64,000 nucleotides of DNA, from NCBI GenBank assembly GCA_014058105.1, contig JACGCM010000715.1, positions 1,674,001-1,738,000 on the forward strand. Reading direction: 5' to 3'. A model generated the notes under the pieces. It searched no databases, was not told where the DNA came from, and was given only the letters and a program-made list of their open reading frames with translations. Both the position numbers and the translations under genes were made by a program. Below, piece by piece: positions 22,430 through 34,269 of the stretch (positions are counted from its first letter, which is position 1; each line of letters begins with the position of its first letter). The DNA comes from Kingdonia uniflora (lineage: Eukaryota; Streptophyta; Magnoliopsida; Ranunculales; Circaeasteraceae).

Positions 22430-23035
22430 GGTCTCCTCCGAGTATCAGTCGGGCCAAGGGGACGTGATACCTAGAGGAAACCCAAAATTTACTGGACTTT
22501 GAAAGCCTAAGCCACAGCGTTGAAATATCTGATCGCCTCCAACGTATTCCTGAGGGTTCAACCTTTCGACCATTCGTGCCCCTCGAGTTTGCTCGAATGT
22601 TGGAAACTTGAACAATTCAAGGTCGTCCCCAAGTCGGGGCGAGGGTGGACATGATACTCAGGGTAAACCATGAAAAGGACTAGACTTCGATGGTTTCAGA
22701 GCCTGGACGAAGTATATCTGATCGCCCCCAATGCATTCTCGAGGGTCCGTTCTTTCGACCATCCGTGCCCCTCGAGTTTGCTCGAAATTGGATACATGAG
22801 CATTTCAAAGTCGCCTCCAAATATCAGTCGGGGCGATGGTAGACATGATACCCTGGGATTACCAAGAAATAGACTAGACTTCGAAGGCCTTAGCCACAGT
22901 GAAGCATATCTGATCGCCCCCAATGCATCCCCGAGGGTCCGGTCTTGCGACCATCCTTGCCCCTCGAGTTGACTTGAAATTTTTTGAGATTACCCTCAAG
23001 TACCAATCGGGTCGAAGGCTGACATGATACCTAAG
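22430..23035. repeat. About 190-bp tandem repeats in the 3' UTR of element A
   Basis: Three copies with period about 189-192; the motif atctgatcgcc recurs at 22527, 22716 and 22908. Each unit includes cccctcgagtt, cgaccatccgtgcc and agtcggggcga-like blocks. The array lies just beyond the integrase stop, where Tat-lineage elements commonly carry tandem repeats. The reverse-complement family is found in element B at 30068-30660. Confidence 0.85.
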
Positions 23036-23122
23036 TTTAAACCAGGAGATTCAAAATAAAACAGGAGACGAAGTAAGGGTGGAAAAACTTGTTTATTGAA
23101 TGTTTTAGATTACATCAGTTGT

Positions 23123-24237
23123 TCATGGTTGGTGATACGGCCTATTATAGGAGACCAGCTGCATTGGGTTCCAAGGGTTTGGTAAAGTCTCTTCGTCTTC
23201 CGTCATTAAATAATAAGAACCCTTGTCCGTTTTATCGTAGACGACATAAGGTCCTTCCCAAGATTCAGTTCAAACTCAAAATCTTTGTCTGGGAGGTTAG
23301 GGTCTCGAGTGGGTACTTCAAATTGACTTGGTAATACAGCTTTCGTTCCCTATGTTACGAGGAAGGGGGTACATCCTATAGATTTTCTTAGGGTTGTTCA
23401 ATAGGCCCAGAGAATATGTTGTAACTCTTGAACCCATCCTCCTTTTTTTGCATCGACTCTCTTCTTAAGTCCATCGGCAATGGTTTTGTCAATTGCATTG
23501 ACTTCACCGCTGCCCTGGGGATAGTAAGGTGTGGAGGGTGAGAGAATGATATTGTGTTTCTTGAGGAAGTTTTTAACTTTACTGCCAATGAATTGAGGAC
23601 CATTGTTGCATCGAATAATGTGGGGGAAGCTGAAGTGAGTAATGATGTTTTCCCATAAAAATTTGATAACTTCTTCTTCTCTGGTTCGGCATAGAGGTAC
23701 AGTTTCAACCCATTTGGTGAAGTAATCGGTTGCGATGAGGATATTTTCTCTGCTACCAGAGGCCTTTGGGCTGGAACAAATAAGATCGATGGCCCATCAT
23801 TTGAATTGCCAGTAAACTTGACTGAAATGGAGATCTTGAGAGGGGAAGTGGATATCATGAGCATGACGCTGGCATTTATCACAGTGTTTTGCATATTTTG
23901 AAGATTATTTTTTCATATCGGGCCAAAATAATCCTTGGGTGACAGCTTGAAGGTCCATAGAATGACCAGCAGTTTGAGCACCGCAGGTTCCTTCGTGAAG
24001 ATCGGCAAAGATTTGAGGGGCTTCGGTTTGGGATATGCATCGAAGGAGGACGTCATTTAGGGATTTGCGATGTAATTCATCTTTGTGGATAGTGCATCTG
24101 CGGCAATTTTCTTGAAGCGAACGTTTAGCTTTGGGATCATCTGGGAGGGTTGCATTATTAAGGTAATGAAGAAGCGGTGTTCGCCAATCGTCTGGATCAT
24201 GACTCTCGCCCCCAGTATTGATGGCATTGATTTCCAT
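23123..24237 (-). pseudogene. Integrase of element A
   Basis: The N-terminal zinc-binding region is visible as LHEGTCGAQTAGHSM, QGLFWPDMKK, then a stop and CDKCQRHAHDIHFPSQDLH. The core follows: IATDYFTKWVETVPLCRTRE, then IIRCNNGPQFIGSKVK, where the catalytic Asp of the usual S-D-N-G motif is Asn, then STPYYPQGSGEVNAIDKT with the catalytic Glu. The C-terminal part ends KTDKGSYYLMTEDEE, NPWNPMQL, with the stop at 23123-23125. Integrase would join the cDNA to host DNA. Several stops and the lost Asp make it inactive. Confidence 0.85.
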
Positions 24238-24680
24238 CTAGTCGATACTTGGGCGTTTGAGTACTTCGATATGGAGTGTCCAAGATTTTGATTGTCCGAG
24301 TATAGCTACTATGTAGGTGAGGGCATCTGCATGCCTATTTTCTCCTTGAGGGTAATGAGTGATTATGGATTTTTCAGGGAACCAGTCCATGCTCTGTCGC
24401 ACAATAAGAGCGTAGTCAGCCATGCGACCGTTAGCTTGATTTTCTCCTGTGTAATGTCTCTGAACAAGTTGGGAATCGGCAAAGACTACAAGTTTGGGAA
24501 TGCCGAGGTCGAGTGTGAGGTCGAGGCCGTGGATGAAGGCTTTATACTCTGCTTCTTTATTGGAATATTCAAAGGTAAATTTGATAGCTTTCTCTATGCG
24601 GTCATTAGTGGGTGTTACCAACACGATAGCAATTCCAGAGCCATTAGGTCCTGCTGATCCATCGGTGAATAAATTCTAGC
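24238..24680 (-). pseudogene. Second (additional) RNase H domain of element A
   Basis: Starts NLFTDGSAGPNGSGIAIVLV, continues KEAEYKAFIHGLDLTLDLGI, VFADSQLVQRHY and ends HYPQGENRHADALT. The D...E...D...H/D layout is that of a complete RNase H1-type domain. Its position between the first RNase H and integrase is the hallmark of the Tat lineage. A stop just before NLFTDG and loss of the continuous frame show decay. Confidence 0.85.
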
Positions 24681-25345
24681 CAGTGAGAGGGTCCCAGGGA
24701 TCTGCTATTTTGGGTTGGTCTTTTGATAAGTCATCTTCGTGTTCTTCCCAATAGATATTTTTGACCGGGAAGTCAGCTAGAAAGTCTGCTACTGCTTGGC
24801 CTTTCTTGGATATTTGATTCTCGAAGGTAATGTCGTGTTCGCCAAGGTATACAAACCACTGTTGCACTCGTCTGGATTTTTCTTTTTTGCTGAGTACTTC
24901 TCGAAGAGGGTAACTTGTAATTACACGGATGGGGTGAGCCTGAAAATATGGTTTGAGCTTACAGGTTGAATAGACAAGTGTGTGGAAAAAATGTTAAAGT
25001 TTTGAATATCGAGTTTCTGCGGGGGTTAGAGTTTTGCTAATGAGATATACAGGTTTTTTTATATTGGAATCAAGTCGAATGAGTACTGCACTGATAGAAG
25101 TTTCTGCGGCAGCAAGGTATAAAGAGAGTGTTTCGCCTTCGATGGGGGTGCTGATAATGGGTGGACGGCCAAGATAAGTTTTAAGTTCGAGTCTTCGTAC
25201 ACAGGGGTCCAGTTGATCTCTAGATTTTTTTTTCTTTTTTACTTTATGGAAACCCTGATCTCGTAAGAGGGAAAAGAGCCAAACACATCGATTTGAGGAT
25301 TTTGAAATGAAACTCTTGAGGGCCGCTATCCTGCCATCCACTTTT
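24676..25345 (-). pseudogene. First RNase H domain and connection of element A
   Basis: Includes FISKSSNRCVWLFSLLRD, then TYLGRPPIISTPIEGETLSL, YLAAAETSISAVLIR and LISKTLTPAETRYSKL, the standard Ty3 RT-RNase H junction. It continues with VYLGEHDITFENQISKKGQA and VADFLADF. The domain would degrade the RNA strand of the hybrid. Stops split it into pieces. Confidence 0.8.
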
Positions 25346-25389
25346 TGGGCGTCTCTTTTGGTTCAGGGCGAAGGCATGTCTATGAGGGA

Positions 25390-26267
25390 TCAAGTGTGGG
25401 TAGGTTCAATCTCTATTCTGCGTTTACTGATAAGGTAACCCAAGAATTTTCTGGAGGATGTGCCAAATTGGCACTTGTCTGGGTTGAGTTTCATGTTATA
25501 TGTACGATTTATTAAGAAGATTTCTGTTAGGTCTTGGATATGGGTATTTTTCTGAAGGCTCTTGTATAACATGTCGTTGATATAGACTTCGACAGACTGG
25601 CCAAGCAAAGGTTTAAGCATGGTTGTGATAAGGCATTGGTAGGTGGCTCCATTTTTTTAAAGGCCGAATGGTATAACATTGAAACAATAAAGGTCTTGTT
25701 CAGTTATAAAGGAAGTTTTAAGTTGATCTTCAGGGAGGAGGGGTACCTGATTGTAACCCAAAGCCGCATCCATCATGGATAGGTGCGCATGTCCAGCAGT
25801 GGCATCGAGGAGTGCTGAAATGGTCGGTAGGGGGAAACAATCCTTCGGTTTATGCTTGTTGAGGTCTGTGAAGTCGACGCAGATTCTGATCTTTCCATTC
25901 TTCTTAGGAACGGTGACAATTTTTGATATCCATTCCGCGTACTTTACTTCTCTGATGAAACCTGCGACTATGAGCTTGTCTACTTCAAGGTTTACTACTT
26001 CTTGAAGTTGTGGTGCCAGGTTATGCTTTATTTGTTTTACTGCTGAGGAATAGGGGATGAGATCGAGGCGATGACAGGCCAGGTTGGGGTCGACACTAGG
26101 CATTTCTTGAAATGTCTAGGAAAAGATATATATTTGTTCGCTCGAAAGAATTCTGAAAGTTTGAGGCATTCTGACTCATTAAGGAAAGTTCCAATGAATG
26201 TTCCTTGACCAGGACCGTTGAGTTCGATATAAACAGTGGGTTTGATGAAGGAGGAGGTATCTGTCAA
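25390..26267 (-). pseudogene. Reverse transcriptase of element A
   Basis: The N-terminal part has ELNGPGQGTFIGTFLNESE and HRLDLIPYSSAVKQIKHNLA. The palm has TVPKKNGKIRICVDFTDLNK, CFPLPTISALLDATAGHAHL, SMMDAALGYNQVPLLPEDQ, then FNVIPFGL and a stop. The catalytic box reads VYINDML: the second-strand Y-x-D-D motif is Y-I-N-D, so one catalytic Asp is Asn. It continues MKLNPDKCQFGTSSRKFLGY. The enzyme would copy element RNA. The changed Asp and stops mean it is dead. Confidence 0.9.
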
Positions 26268-26381
26268 AGTCGATGGGATAAAAAGATGCAGTGATTCCTA
26301 TGAACGACTGACAAGTTTACGGGCTTGGTCGATCTCTGGGTGCTCGCATTAGCGGTCATGGCGTTGAGAGCCTTTTAAATT

Positions 26382-27383
26382 CTAAGTACCCTCGTGATTG
26401 CTGAATCGAAGGGTCTGATGGTAGGTTGAAGGTATGGCTCGCATGGCATGATGCCAATCTCGTCTTAGTATACTGAGGTATTCGGACTTCTTATCAATTA
26501 CGATGAAGTTGGTTTGAAGGGTAATGGGGCCTGTGGTGACGGGTAGGCTGATATGGCCAATAACGACTTCGATTGTTCCATTGAATCCTTTGACTTTGAC
26601 GTTGGCTACGGTTATGAGGTCTTTCTTCACCATGTTTTGGATTGTTTGGAGAAAGAGGACATCAACTGCACTCCCTGTGCCTATGAGCATTTTATGGAGG
26701 ACGAGGTTCTCGATCTTAATCATGATGACTAATTGATCGGAATGGGGGAAATAAATATGTGAAGTGTCACAGTCGATGAAAGAAATACCTTCGAGATGAG
26801 GGTGGCGGCTTGATTCAGGCAGAAGGGTAAGGAATTTCTTCCGATAGGTAAGCTTGTAACATTCTTTGATGCGCTTTCGTTTTCTCTTGGAATGTCCACT
26901 GTCTATGTTGTCGACTTTGATAAAATTGATTCTGTAGATGTGCACCTCGGCTGGATCAATAGTGGGGATGGATAGAGATTTAAGGTAAGACCCGTTGAGG
27001 TATCTCAAAAGATCAGCAATATACTGGTACAAACGTCCTTCTCTGAAAATAAATTCGAGAGAGCGCTGGAGGGTAAAGCATTTGTTGGTATGGTGACAGT
27101 TGTATTTGTGATTGGCACAATAAGATTTGCCTGGTCTAACTTTAATGGGGAGCAGGACGCACCAAATGGATTCTGCATGTATATGTGATAAAAGGGTGTT
27201 GAGGGGGGCAGTGAGTGTAACTAAAACAGGCCTTGGTCGCTTCTTGCATGCTTCGGCGTTGTTATCAATGTCGGGCCGTTTGCGACTTTTAGTCTCTTGT
27301 GAGACATGAGCGATCAGGGGTGTGGGATCTAAGTGGGGGTATTGCCGAGGTTTACTGAAGTTTGCTATCTGTACTATCTGCAA
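26382..27383 (-). pseudogene. Gag C-terminus and aspartic protease of element A
   Basis: An open frame of 333 codons. The N-terminal part has a zinc-finger-like YCANHKYNCHHTNKCF (C-x2-H-x4-H-x4-C), as in Tat-lineage gag. After a basic segment (GHSKRKRKRIKECYKLTYRK) the protease starts: PHSDQLVIMIKIENLVLHKM then LIGTGSAVDVLF. Families normally have I-D-T-G-S here, so the catalytic Asp is Gly. The flap-side motif ISLPVTTGPITLQTNFIVID and GRDWxH-like RRDWHHAMRAIPSTYHQ close the domain. It would cut the Gag-Pol polyprotein. It is the longest frame left in element A but cannot be active. Confidence 0.85.
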
Positions 27384-27404
27384 AGGCTGGCTCTGTTTAC
27401 AGGA

Positions 27405-28620
27405 TTATTGGAGTCGCTCGAGATCCATATAGCTATTGACCTTCGAGATCATCTCTTCAAGTGTTTTTGGTTTTTGGAGAACTAGGTGCTCTTTTACTCG
27501 GCTGTAATCGGGCATAGCATTCGAATATGCCAGGATAACTTCTGAGCAGTCGAGATTTTCTATTTTCTGGGATTCGTCGAGGAATCTCCTGGTGAAGGCT
27601 TCAACTGTCCCATTACTGGATTTTCTAAAATTGAATAGAGTGCAAACTCTGACCTCTCTATCGTTGTTGAAGGCAAACTGGGTGATGAAAAGTTGTGAAA
27701 GTTGCTCGAAGCTTCGTATCGAGCCATTTGGGAGGTTGTGGTACCATCGAAGGGGGTTGTCTGTAAGGCTCATTGGAAAAAGGCGACATAACAGGTAGTC
27801 AGTCACAGAGTAGAGTCTCAGGGAATTTTAGAATTTGAGGATATAGGATTTAGAGTCTGTGTTACGGTATTTACTGAGTTTAGGAGCACAAAAGTTGGCG
27901 GGTATTTTGATAGCCAAAAGTTTAGGGCAGATCGGGTCATTGAAGCGGCTCCAGGAGTTTATGGCTGGACTCGCGCTAACGCGAATGACTGGTTCTACTT
28001 TGTGGTCGAAGTCCTGCTATGTAGCATATGCAGGATGAAGGGGAGATTGGTGAATTCAAAGGTTTTGAGGTCGAGCATGTGGTATAAAATCAACACTGTA
28101 TTTCCCGAGCTGTTCTCGAGCAGGATGGCGTCTAGGGTGTCTGGAGAAGCGGAGGGTTGAGTCAGAAGAGTCTTTTGTGAGGTGAATCCCAAGGTGGATA
28201 GAGCCGGTTGGGGGAATAGTACAGGGAAAACCTTCGGCACCGGTGTGAACTGGGGGTATCTCGAGGTTTGGTGAGGTTCCTAGGCGGGCGCGAGCAGATA
28301 CGCGCGATGGGTCTGGTGCTTGGGACGGGCGGGCAGGTTCCAAGGGCTATAATCTCTGTAGCTCTCGGACAGTGTTGCGCAGTTCATTGATTGCTCTGTT
28401 CTGTCTGTTTTCATCGTCCAAGCGGGAATTCAGTTTAGTTTCCATCGCCAAGCAGCGACTTTCACATTCCTGATTTAGTCGGTTCTGGTGACGCTTTTTT
28501 GCCTAAGTAACTTTTTGGAATAATAAAGCTATTTGGGCAGCTACTCTGTCAATAGAGTTGCCCGCTTGGGTTGAGTTGGAACGGCGTGTAGGTGCTATTT
28601 GAAGGGAAGTAGTAGATTGT
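27405..28620 (-). pseudogene. Gag capsid region of element A
   Basis: The N-terminal region (28350-28600) is a charged coiled coil (RLDDENRQNRAINELRNTVR). Next comes the entry segment DPICPKLLAIKIPANFCAPK, and then the retrotransposon gag domain in 27405-27806: MCRLFP-like LLCRLFPMSLTDNPLRWYHN, LPNGSIRSFEQLSQLFITQF, VEAFTRRFLDESQKIEN and VLQKPKTLEEMISKVNSYMD. This protein forms the virus-like particle in the cytoplasm. Stops and frame breaks occur between 27806 and 28500. Confidence 0.8.
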
Positions 28621-28667
28621 TGAAAAATAAAGGGAGGACAAAAGAAAAAAAGGATTGGTTGGGTGTG

Positions 28668-28684
28668 AAGCACAGACGGCGCCA
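28668..28684 (-). promoter_or_regulatory. Primer-binding site of element A
   Basis: On the minus strand the LTR end CCTACA is followed by AT and TGGCGCCGTCTGTG. TGGCGCC at this place is typical of plant Ty3 elements primed by a host tRNA (tRNA-Asp is common in this group; not checked). It fixes the inner edge of the 5' LTR at 28687. Confidence 0.75.
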
Positions 28685-28686
28685 AT

Positions 28687-29363
28687 TGTAGGGACCTAAC
28701 TTCGTTTGGAGGTGAAGTTGGTTCTTACAATATGGAATCGATCTTCAATCAAAGGGATGCAAGCAATTGATCTAAAGTAAGAACTATCTAAAGACAAATA
28801 CTTGCGTAGAGGCCCGAATGTGACTCTTTACGACCTCTGATGAGGATTTTTTAAGAAAAAATATATTACTGATGAGTAATTACAGGGTTCGAATACAATT
28901 TACACAGGGAGGTCGAAGGTAAAATACAAGGGGCTGGAGATGGCTTTTCTAACCTCCACTTGGTTTCCCCTCTCCTCTATTTATAGAGTCGCAGGAAGCT
29001 GAGTCACCAAGTATGGGTCAGGATTACATGATTACTATCAAGAAATCCTAGCTGGATATAGGCGCCGGTCTTGTCTGCACTATCACTGTGGTAGCTGTCC
29101 GATGTAGCTGTAAAGGCCAATCATTGTGACGGCTTGTCTGGTGAGCTAGCCATCTGTCTTGTTACACTTTGACCATGTATAGATATGTTCTAAGAATGTC
29201 TGTTGCGATGTGTTAATCCGTTCTTGAGGCTTTATCTGGTGTCAAAGCTTCGTCTTTAGGGGATCTCTGGAAAGTCTATTTTAGGGATTGAGTAGGCTTT
29301 GATACATTCGAGTAGGCTATGAAGTGGGCTTCGACTGTCGAAGCCTGCGATTTGGCTACTATA
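28687..29363 (-). repeat. 5' LTR of element A
   Basis: 677 bases. On the plus strand it starts TGTAGGGACC next to the primer-binding site and ends GGCTACTATA, matching the inverse of the TGTAGTAGCC start of the element B LTR with one C-to-T change. A minus-strand TATA box, TATAAATA, is at 28978-28985, so U3 is on the right and R-U5 on the left, as a minus-oriented element requires. The next base (29364) continues the integrase frame of element B. Confidence 0.85.
28978..28985 (-). promoter_or_regulatory. TATA box in the element A 5' LTR
   Basis: TATAAATA on the minus strand in the middle of the LTR, in the position expected for the promoter that drives the genomic RNA. Confidence 0.7.
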
Positions 29364-30020
29364 AATTTCCTCAAGAAGTACAACATTATCATTTCACCCT
29401 CAATACCTTATTACCTACTGGAGAATGGTCAGGTCGAAGCAATCAATAAAACTAGTGTCGACGGTCTTAAGAAGGGCATCTATGAGAAAAAAGACCGATG
29501 GGTTCAAGAACTACAACATGTACTCTGGGCCTATCGTACTACACCAAGGATGGTAACAAGCTACACTCCTTTCCTCCTGGCTTGCGGTACCGAAGCTGTG
29601 CTGCCTACCCAGTTCGAAGTACCAACACGCGATCCCGACCTCCCCGATAAAGATAATGAGTGCAAACTTGGATACAACATGTTATGGATCGATGAAACCA
29701 AAGGCCGAGCCATAACAAACCTCAGCCGTTACCACCTCTCTCTCTAGAAGTCATACAATAAAAGAGTTTGACCACGTAGTTTTAATATTGGAGATTTGGT
29801 ACTTTAACGAGTAACACCCTCTTCGAGGTCTCGCAATACCAACAAGCTAGCTGAGTCCAAGGAAAGAACTTATGTTGCATAGGACAAAACTGACAAAGGA
29901 TCCTATTATCTAATGACAGAAGCTGAAGAGCCCCTACCCAACCCTTGGAACACAATGCAGTTAGCCTCATACAATAGGCCGCGGCCACCACCTTGTTCAA
30001 CTGATGTAAATACAGCATAA
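29364..30020 (+). pseudogene. Integrase 3' half of element B
   Basis: The first codons are NFLKKYNIIISPSIPYY, then NGQVEAINKTSVDGLKKGI with the catalytic Glu, WVQELQHVLWAYRTTPRMV, FLLACGTEAVLPTQFEVPT, a C-terminal NIGDLVL-type segment, and KTDKGSYYLMTEAEEPLPNP ending at a stop at 30018-30020. One frame runs throughout, with four in-frame stops after 29744. The N-terminal zinc region and both catalytic Asp are missing because element A is inserted in front. Confidence 0.85.
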
Positions 30021-30067
30021 TCATTTAACATATTTTCTCATAATTGCTTCGTGTTCTATCTCAAAGT

Positions 30068-30660
30068 AAACTGTTTGGCCAAACATAAGTATCATGTCAA
30101 CCCTTCGACCCGACTGATACTTGGAGGCGACCTCGAAATTTTCTAAGGTTTCAATTCGAGCACACCGGAGGGGAATGAATGGTTTATAGACCAGACCCTC
30201 GGGGATGCATTAGGGCCGACCACATAATGCTTCGTTTAGGTTCAATCCTGCGAATAAACCCGGGGGCGACCGTCAAAGTCTAGTGAACTTCTTGGTCTAA
30301 CCTAAGTATCACGTCCACCCTTCGACCCGACTGATACTTGGGGGCATCCTTGAAGTTTTTCAAGGTTCCAATTAGGGCAAACCCAAGGGGCATGAATGGT
30401 CGGTAAACCAGACCCTCGGGGATGCATTGAGGCCGACCACATAATACTTTGTTAAGGCTCAATCCCAAGGATCGACCCGAGGGCGACCTTCAAAGTCCAG
30501 TAAACATCTTGGACAAACCTAAGAATTACGTCAACCTTTTGACTTGACTGATACTTGGGGGCGACCTTGAAGTTTTTTGAGTTTCTAGTTTGGGCAACCC
30601 CGCGCATAGACCGACCACTCGGGAATACTTTGCAGCCGACCACATCATCCTTCGATCCTC
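30068..30660. repeat. About 217-bp tandem repeats in the 3' UTR of element B
   Basis: Three copies with period 216-217. The block cccttcgacccgactgatac recurs at 30101, 30318 and, with C-to-T changes, about 30534. Each unit also has accctcggggatgcatt and ggccgaccaca. It is the reverse complement of the element A array type, consistent with the opposite orientation of the two elements. Confidence 0.85.
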
Positions 30661-30903
30661 GATGACAAAATCTTTATGTACTTTGATTCTCATGCAAACA
30701 TACAAGCATATGTACACAAAAGTAATTCAAGTCAACTACATACATAAAAGCAGCTCAAGTTCAATTACATTATACATTGTTCGAGTACTACCGATCAAGT
30801 ACACTTAGTTTAAATTTAATACCATTCAAATACAATATCACAACAAGTTAAGGAGAAAGAGTTATACAAAAACCAAACAAAATGCCATTTACAAACACCG
30901 TAC

Positions 30904-33022
30904 TCATAAAGGATTGGCCATATTCTCTCCTTGATCTTTAGCAGCAAGATCTCCACTACCTTCGACAATAGGGTTCAGTCCCGAAGCATCCGCCGCACCA
31001 TTGACTACGGCATCCCTCATAACATTTCTAGCACCAACTTCTTCGACCGCAGGATTAGCAACACCATCTCTAATACCTTTTGCTACAGGTTCCACTTCTA
31101 TCCCCTCTACCTGTGCTACATCTTTAACAACAAGCTCCTTTAGAAGATAGAGCTCAAAGGTCTCTAGACTATACCCCAATGCATTAATAAAGTTCTTCAG
31201 AGCCATGGTCGTATTATACTCCTCATCATATTACACCTGGAAACTTGCCCTATTATCCTTGAGCTACTCATCTTTATTAACCAGCTTTGCCTCTAGTGCT
31301 GCTTGCATTTGATTATTGCTGGCAATCGTAGCCTCGACTTCCCTCATAACATCGTCTCTAATCTTTTACTTTTCTCGTCCTAACACACCAATCTCGGCAT
31401 CAAGCGACATTATGGTCCCCTGAGCAAGTTCCAGACTGTCCCTCACCTGCTTCAGCTGTTTACTCGATACCTTCTGGGCTTTGATAAAAGCTATCGCCCA
31501 GGCATTCACCTGTACGAATACTCGACTAATTAGCAGTTCTCAAAAGATAATTATAACTTCACAATTTCAGAAACACTTACTTGATGCTGAGCCTTCTTTA
31601 TTTGCCACCATGTTATCTCTAGGTCTGTTCCGCAGAGAGTAGCCATCGACGTGGCCATCGCTTGAGGCTGCTCCTCCAGTTCGGCTTTGCACCACCTCAC
31701 TTTGGCATAACCATCCTCATCATCGGCCACCTGCTCATGAGGTCTCCTAAGCAGAGTTGTCTTCATATGCTGCACTGTCAAGCTTCGGGAACGGCCTTGC
31801 CCTTACCTTTGCTAGCCTACCGCCGTACCTCAAGAGCAACCTCGGGCACACTCAGTTGTATGGTCCCCGACCCTGCTCGACGCTCCCTCGGCACATAGCT
31901 CAACTTTCGACTCAACCTTTCCTTGTCCATCTCACCCGCCCTCGCCGAAGCACTTCCTTCTTTTCACTTCTATGAGTGACCAACAGTAACAGGTACGTCT
32001 CGTAACAACGTGTCTACTTTATTTCGCCTCTTCCTCATAATACCTAGCTTACCAAATACCAAATTTGCCCACTCCTCATCATGGTCGATCAGTTCATCAA
32101 TATACCTCTTTAGATTCGTCAATGTATTGTTGTTGGGCTCTGTAAAATAATAAAAACAAGTTCAATAACCTATTCGAACCACATAATAAACAGCCGTTGA
32201 CCACTGACTTACTTGGATTATACAGCCTATGCTTTAGTATATACACCTCCTCCCCTTCTGTATTCTCATAATTACACCTTACCACAGCCAAATCCATATC
32301 CCACCCACGCCCCGTCGAACAAAGATCAAATAACCATGGTTTGTCTGCATGGCATTGAATGTGATACGTATCCGCCTTCTTATTTGCTTTCCTTGAGTAG
32401 AATGATACAATATCGAACCACTCGATCAAACCCCCTTCTCACGTTTTAACTCCACATTCATCCCCTCGACAACCCTCATCATCTCATAAAAATTGTCATT
32501 CATCTGGCATGGGGTAACATACCAGTAATTCAATACCTGCTTCACCAGCTTTCAATGGAACAGTTGCATCCCTAATCGAGTCTGTCCCCTAAACGCCATG
32601 ATACCTACCTGAGGGGTATCCTTGAATGAATAATCGGCCCCTACTGGCACCAGTATAACACCCACCTTCGACAACTCGTGTTTCATCATCAATCAATCCA
32701 ACCTTACCATTTCCTGAGCCAAGACTGGCCCCGCCGCTGTCCTCGAATCATCCAAACCATTACTCTTATAACTCTGTTCCTCATCCCCTTCCTCCCTCCT
32801 CGATCTCATCTTTGTCACTCTCCCCGACTACTTGAGCCTTACGACGGCTCCCAGTCGAAGCTCCAACCTCTGACACTACCATAGCCAATGGGGCGGCCGT
32901 TGTAATTTCTAACATTTCTGCATCACTGCTCCAACCCCTCGATCTCGACAAGATATACTGGTTTTATTTACTTCATCCTCCTCATCTTCCATCCTCATCC
33001 TCGAAGCTTAACGGGTACGCAT
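30904..33022 (-). pseudogene. Antisense gene aORF2 of element B
   Basis: Minus strand, opposite to B integrase. The ATG at 33022 begins MRTR, a stop, then ASRMRMEDEED, equivalent to the element A start MHNRHASRWRL. The core domain is at about 32700-32100: KVGVILVPVGADYSFKDTP, IMAFRGQTRLGMQL, QVLNYWYVTPCQMNDNFYEM, FDIVSFYSRKANKKADTYHI, DLCSTGRGWDMDLAVV. Later pieces are charged (31551-31781) and an acidic Val/Ala-rich tail ends at 30904. Order, spacing and residues follow element A throughout, including intron-like breaks. Several stops are present. The function is unknown. Confidence 0.6.
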
Positions 33023-34269
33023 TATACCATACAGACGAAGAGGAGAGCAATTAGCTCGATATATTCAACAATCACTTTTCGATATCATATTATGTTCTAC
33101 CCTCTCCAAGTCGCCCAACCCACAGTCGAATGTTTGACTATAACCATAATCACCCCTTCACTCTTCCCAATTTATCACTGGGCCTGACCTCCAACCACAT
33201 GGGTTTCCCCCTTCCTCGGTCACACCGCTACAAACAAAAAACCTAGCAGCACCTACCCCACAATACAAATAAAATACAAATGCAGAAGAAGAAACAGCAG
33301 AGCAGAAATACGAATCACCTATTTTTATAAGATATCAAAAGATATACCTATTTGAATGGATCCAATTTTTCAGCAACAACAAAGCGTTCTTCTATCCTCT
33401 CCAATAAGCTCTACCATAATAATGGTATGTGTGTCTCCTCTCTTCTTCCCTTGTTCTCTCTATGATTGATTATTTGGGAGCAGTAAATTTCTCTCTCACT
33501 TCTTTAAATACAGCCTCATAAAATAAAACTGCCTCGATTTCCACCACTCACCATCATTACCACTCCACCACTCCCCGTCATTTTTTGGCTGAGGCATGTC
33601 TTGACAATAATACCCTCACTTCCTCCCACGTGCGTATCACACGCTCACACCAAGTAGTACCATTTTTTTATATATACCACTCGGAGCTTCTGGCACACTG
33701 CCCGATCCTGTCAACTTAAACCCACGTGTTACCTCCACCTCTATCCCATATCCTGAGGAAACATCATGATGATCTACAATGGCACACTGCCCTAGGAATA
33801 GTACCACCTCTGATATGTCTGCTATTACGGCTATTAGGTTTTGCAGTCGAAGCACATATACCTTTGAGAACAGAAATTTCTAAGCCCTCTTATGCTGTCG
33901 GTTTTGAAGGATCGTCTAAATTATACTTCATCCTATCGTACATACACATTAGTACTCGAACCTTCGGTCATTATTATTCGATTATTTAACATAACTCAAG
34001 TTTCTTACTATTTTAACTTGTGTTCGTTACCTAAGCTCAAAGTTCGACAGTTAATACCATTCCTACACTATCATCATCGACATTACCCCTTTCTATTCGA
34101 CTACCATAGTTTGATAAACATAACACAGTTCCATTACACAAGTATGCGAGCGCAGATCATAAACATCGAACAGGAGAAGGAAAAATAAGAGCAACAATAG
34201 AAACGAAAAGCAAAAATAAGAAATAGAAACAACCGCCTATAATCGAACACCACCACCACCAAGACCCCC
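33023..34269. other. Spacer between the two antisense genes of element B
   Basis: No gene is supported. Frames at 33726-34188 on the plus strand are open but Leu/Tyr-rich shadows without any family likeness. The segment should hold the promoter and leader of aORF2. Confidence 0.4.
33502..33510 (-). promoter_or_regulatory. TATA-like box upstream of aORF2 in element B
   Basis: TATTTAAA on the minus strand about 480 bases before the ATG at 33022. The gap is long enough for a non-coding exon and a 5'-UTR intron as in element A, where the same distance is about 400. Weak on its own. Confidence 0.35.

Larger units (their letters stand above)
16521..29363 (-). mobile_element. Tat-lineage Ty3/gypsy retrotransposon A (nearly complete)
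   Basis: A minus-oriented element. The 5' LTR is 28687-29363 and is followed by the primer-binding site. Then come gag, protease, RT, RNase H, a second RNase H and integrase (28620 down to 23123), and a tandem-repeat 3' UTR. Plus-strand antisense genes occupy 17224-21876, followed by a polypurine tract and a 3' LTR fragment (16521-16934). The second RNase H ahead of integrase is diagnostic of the Tat lineage. In the first about 110 aligned bases, the two LTRs differ at about 15 positions, nearly all transitions (counted by eye), so the insertion is old. On the right it interrupts the integrase of element B at 29364. On the left its LTR and the expected rest of B are missing. Confidence 0.85.

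Noticed and set aside
23388..23894. 168-codon minus-strand frame
   Set aside because: It is an alternative frame of the integrase; the true integrase motifs (TDYFTKW, NNGPQF) lie in another minus-strand frame of the same segment.
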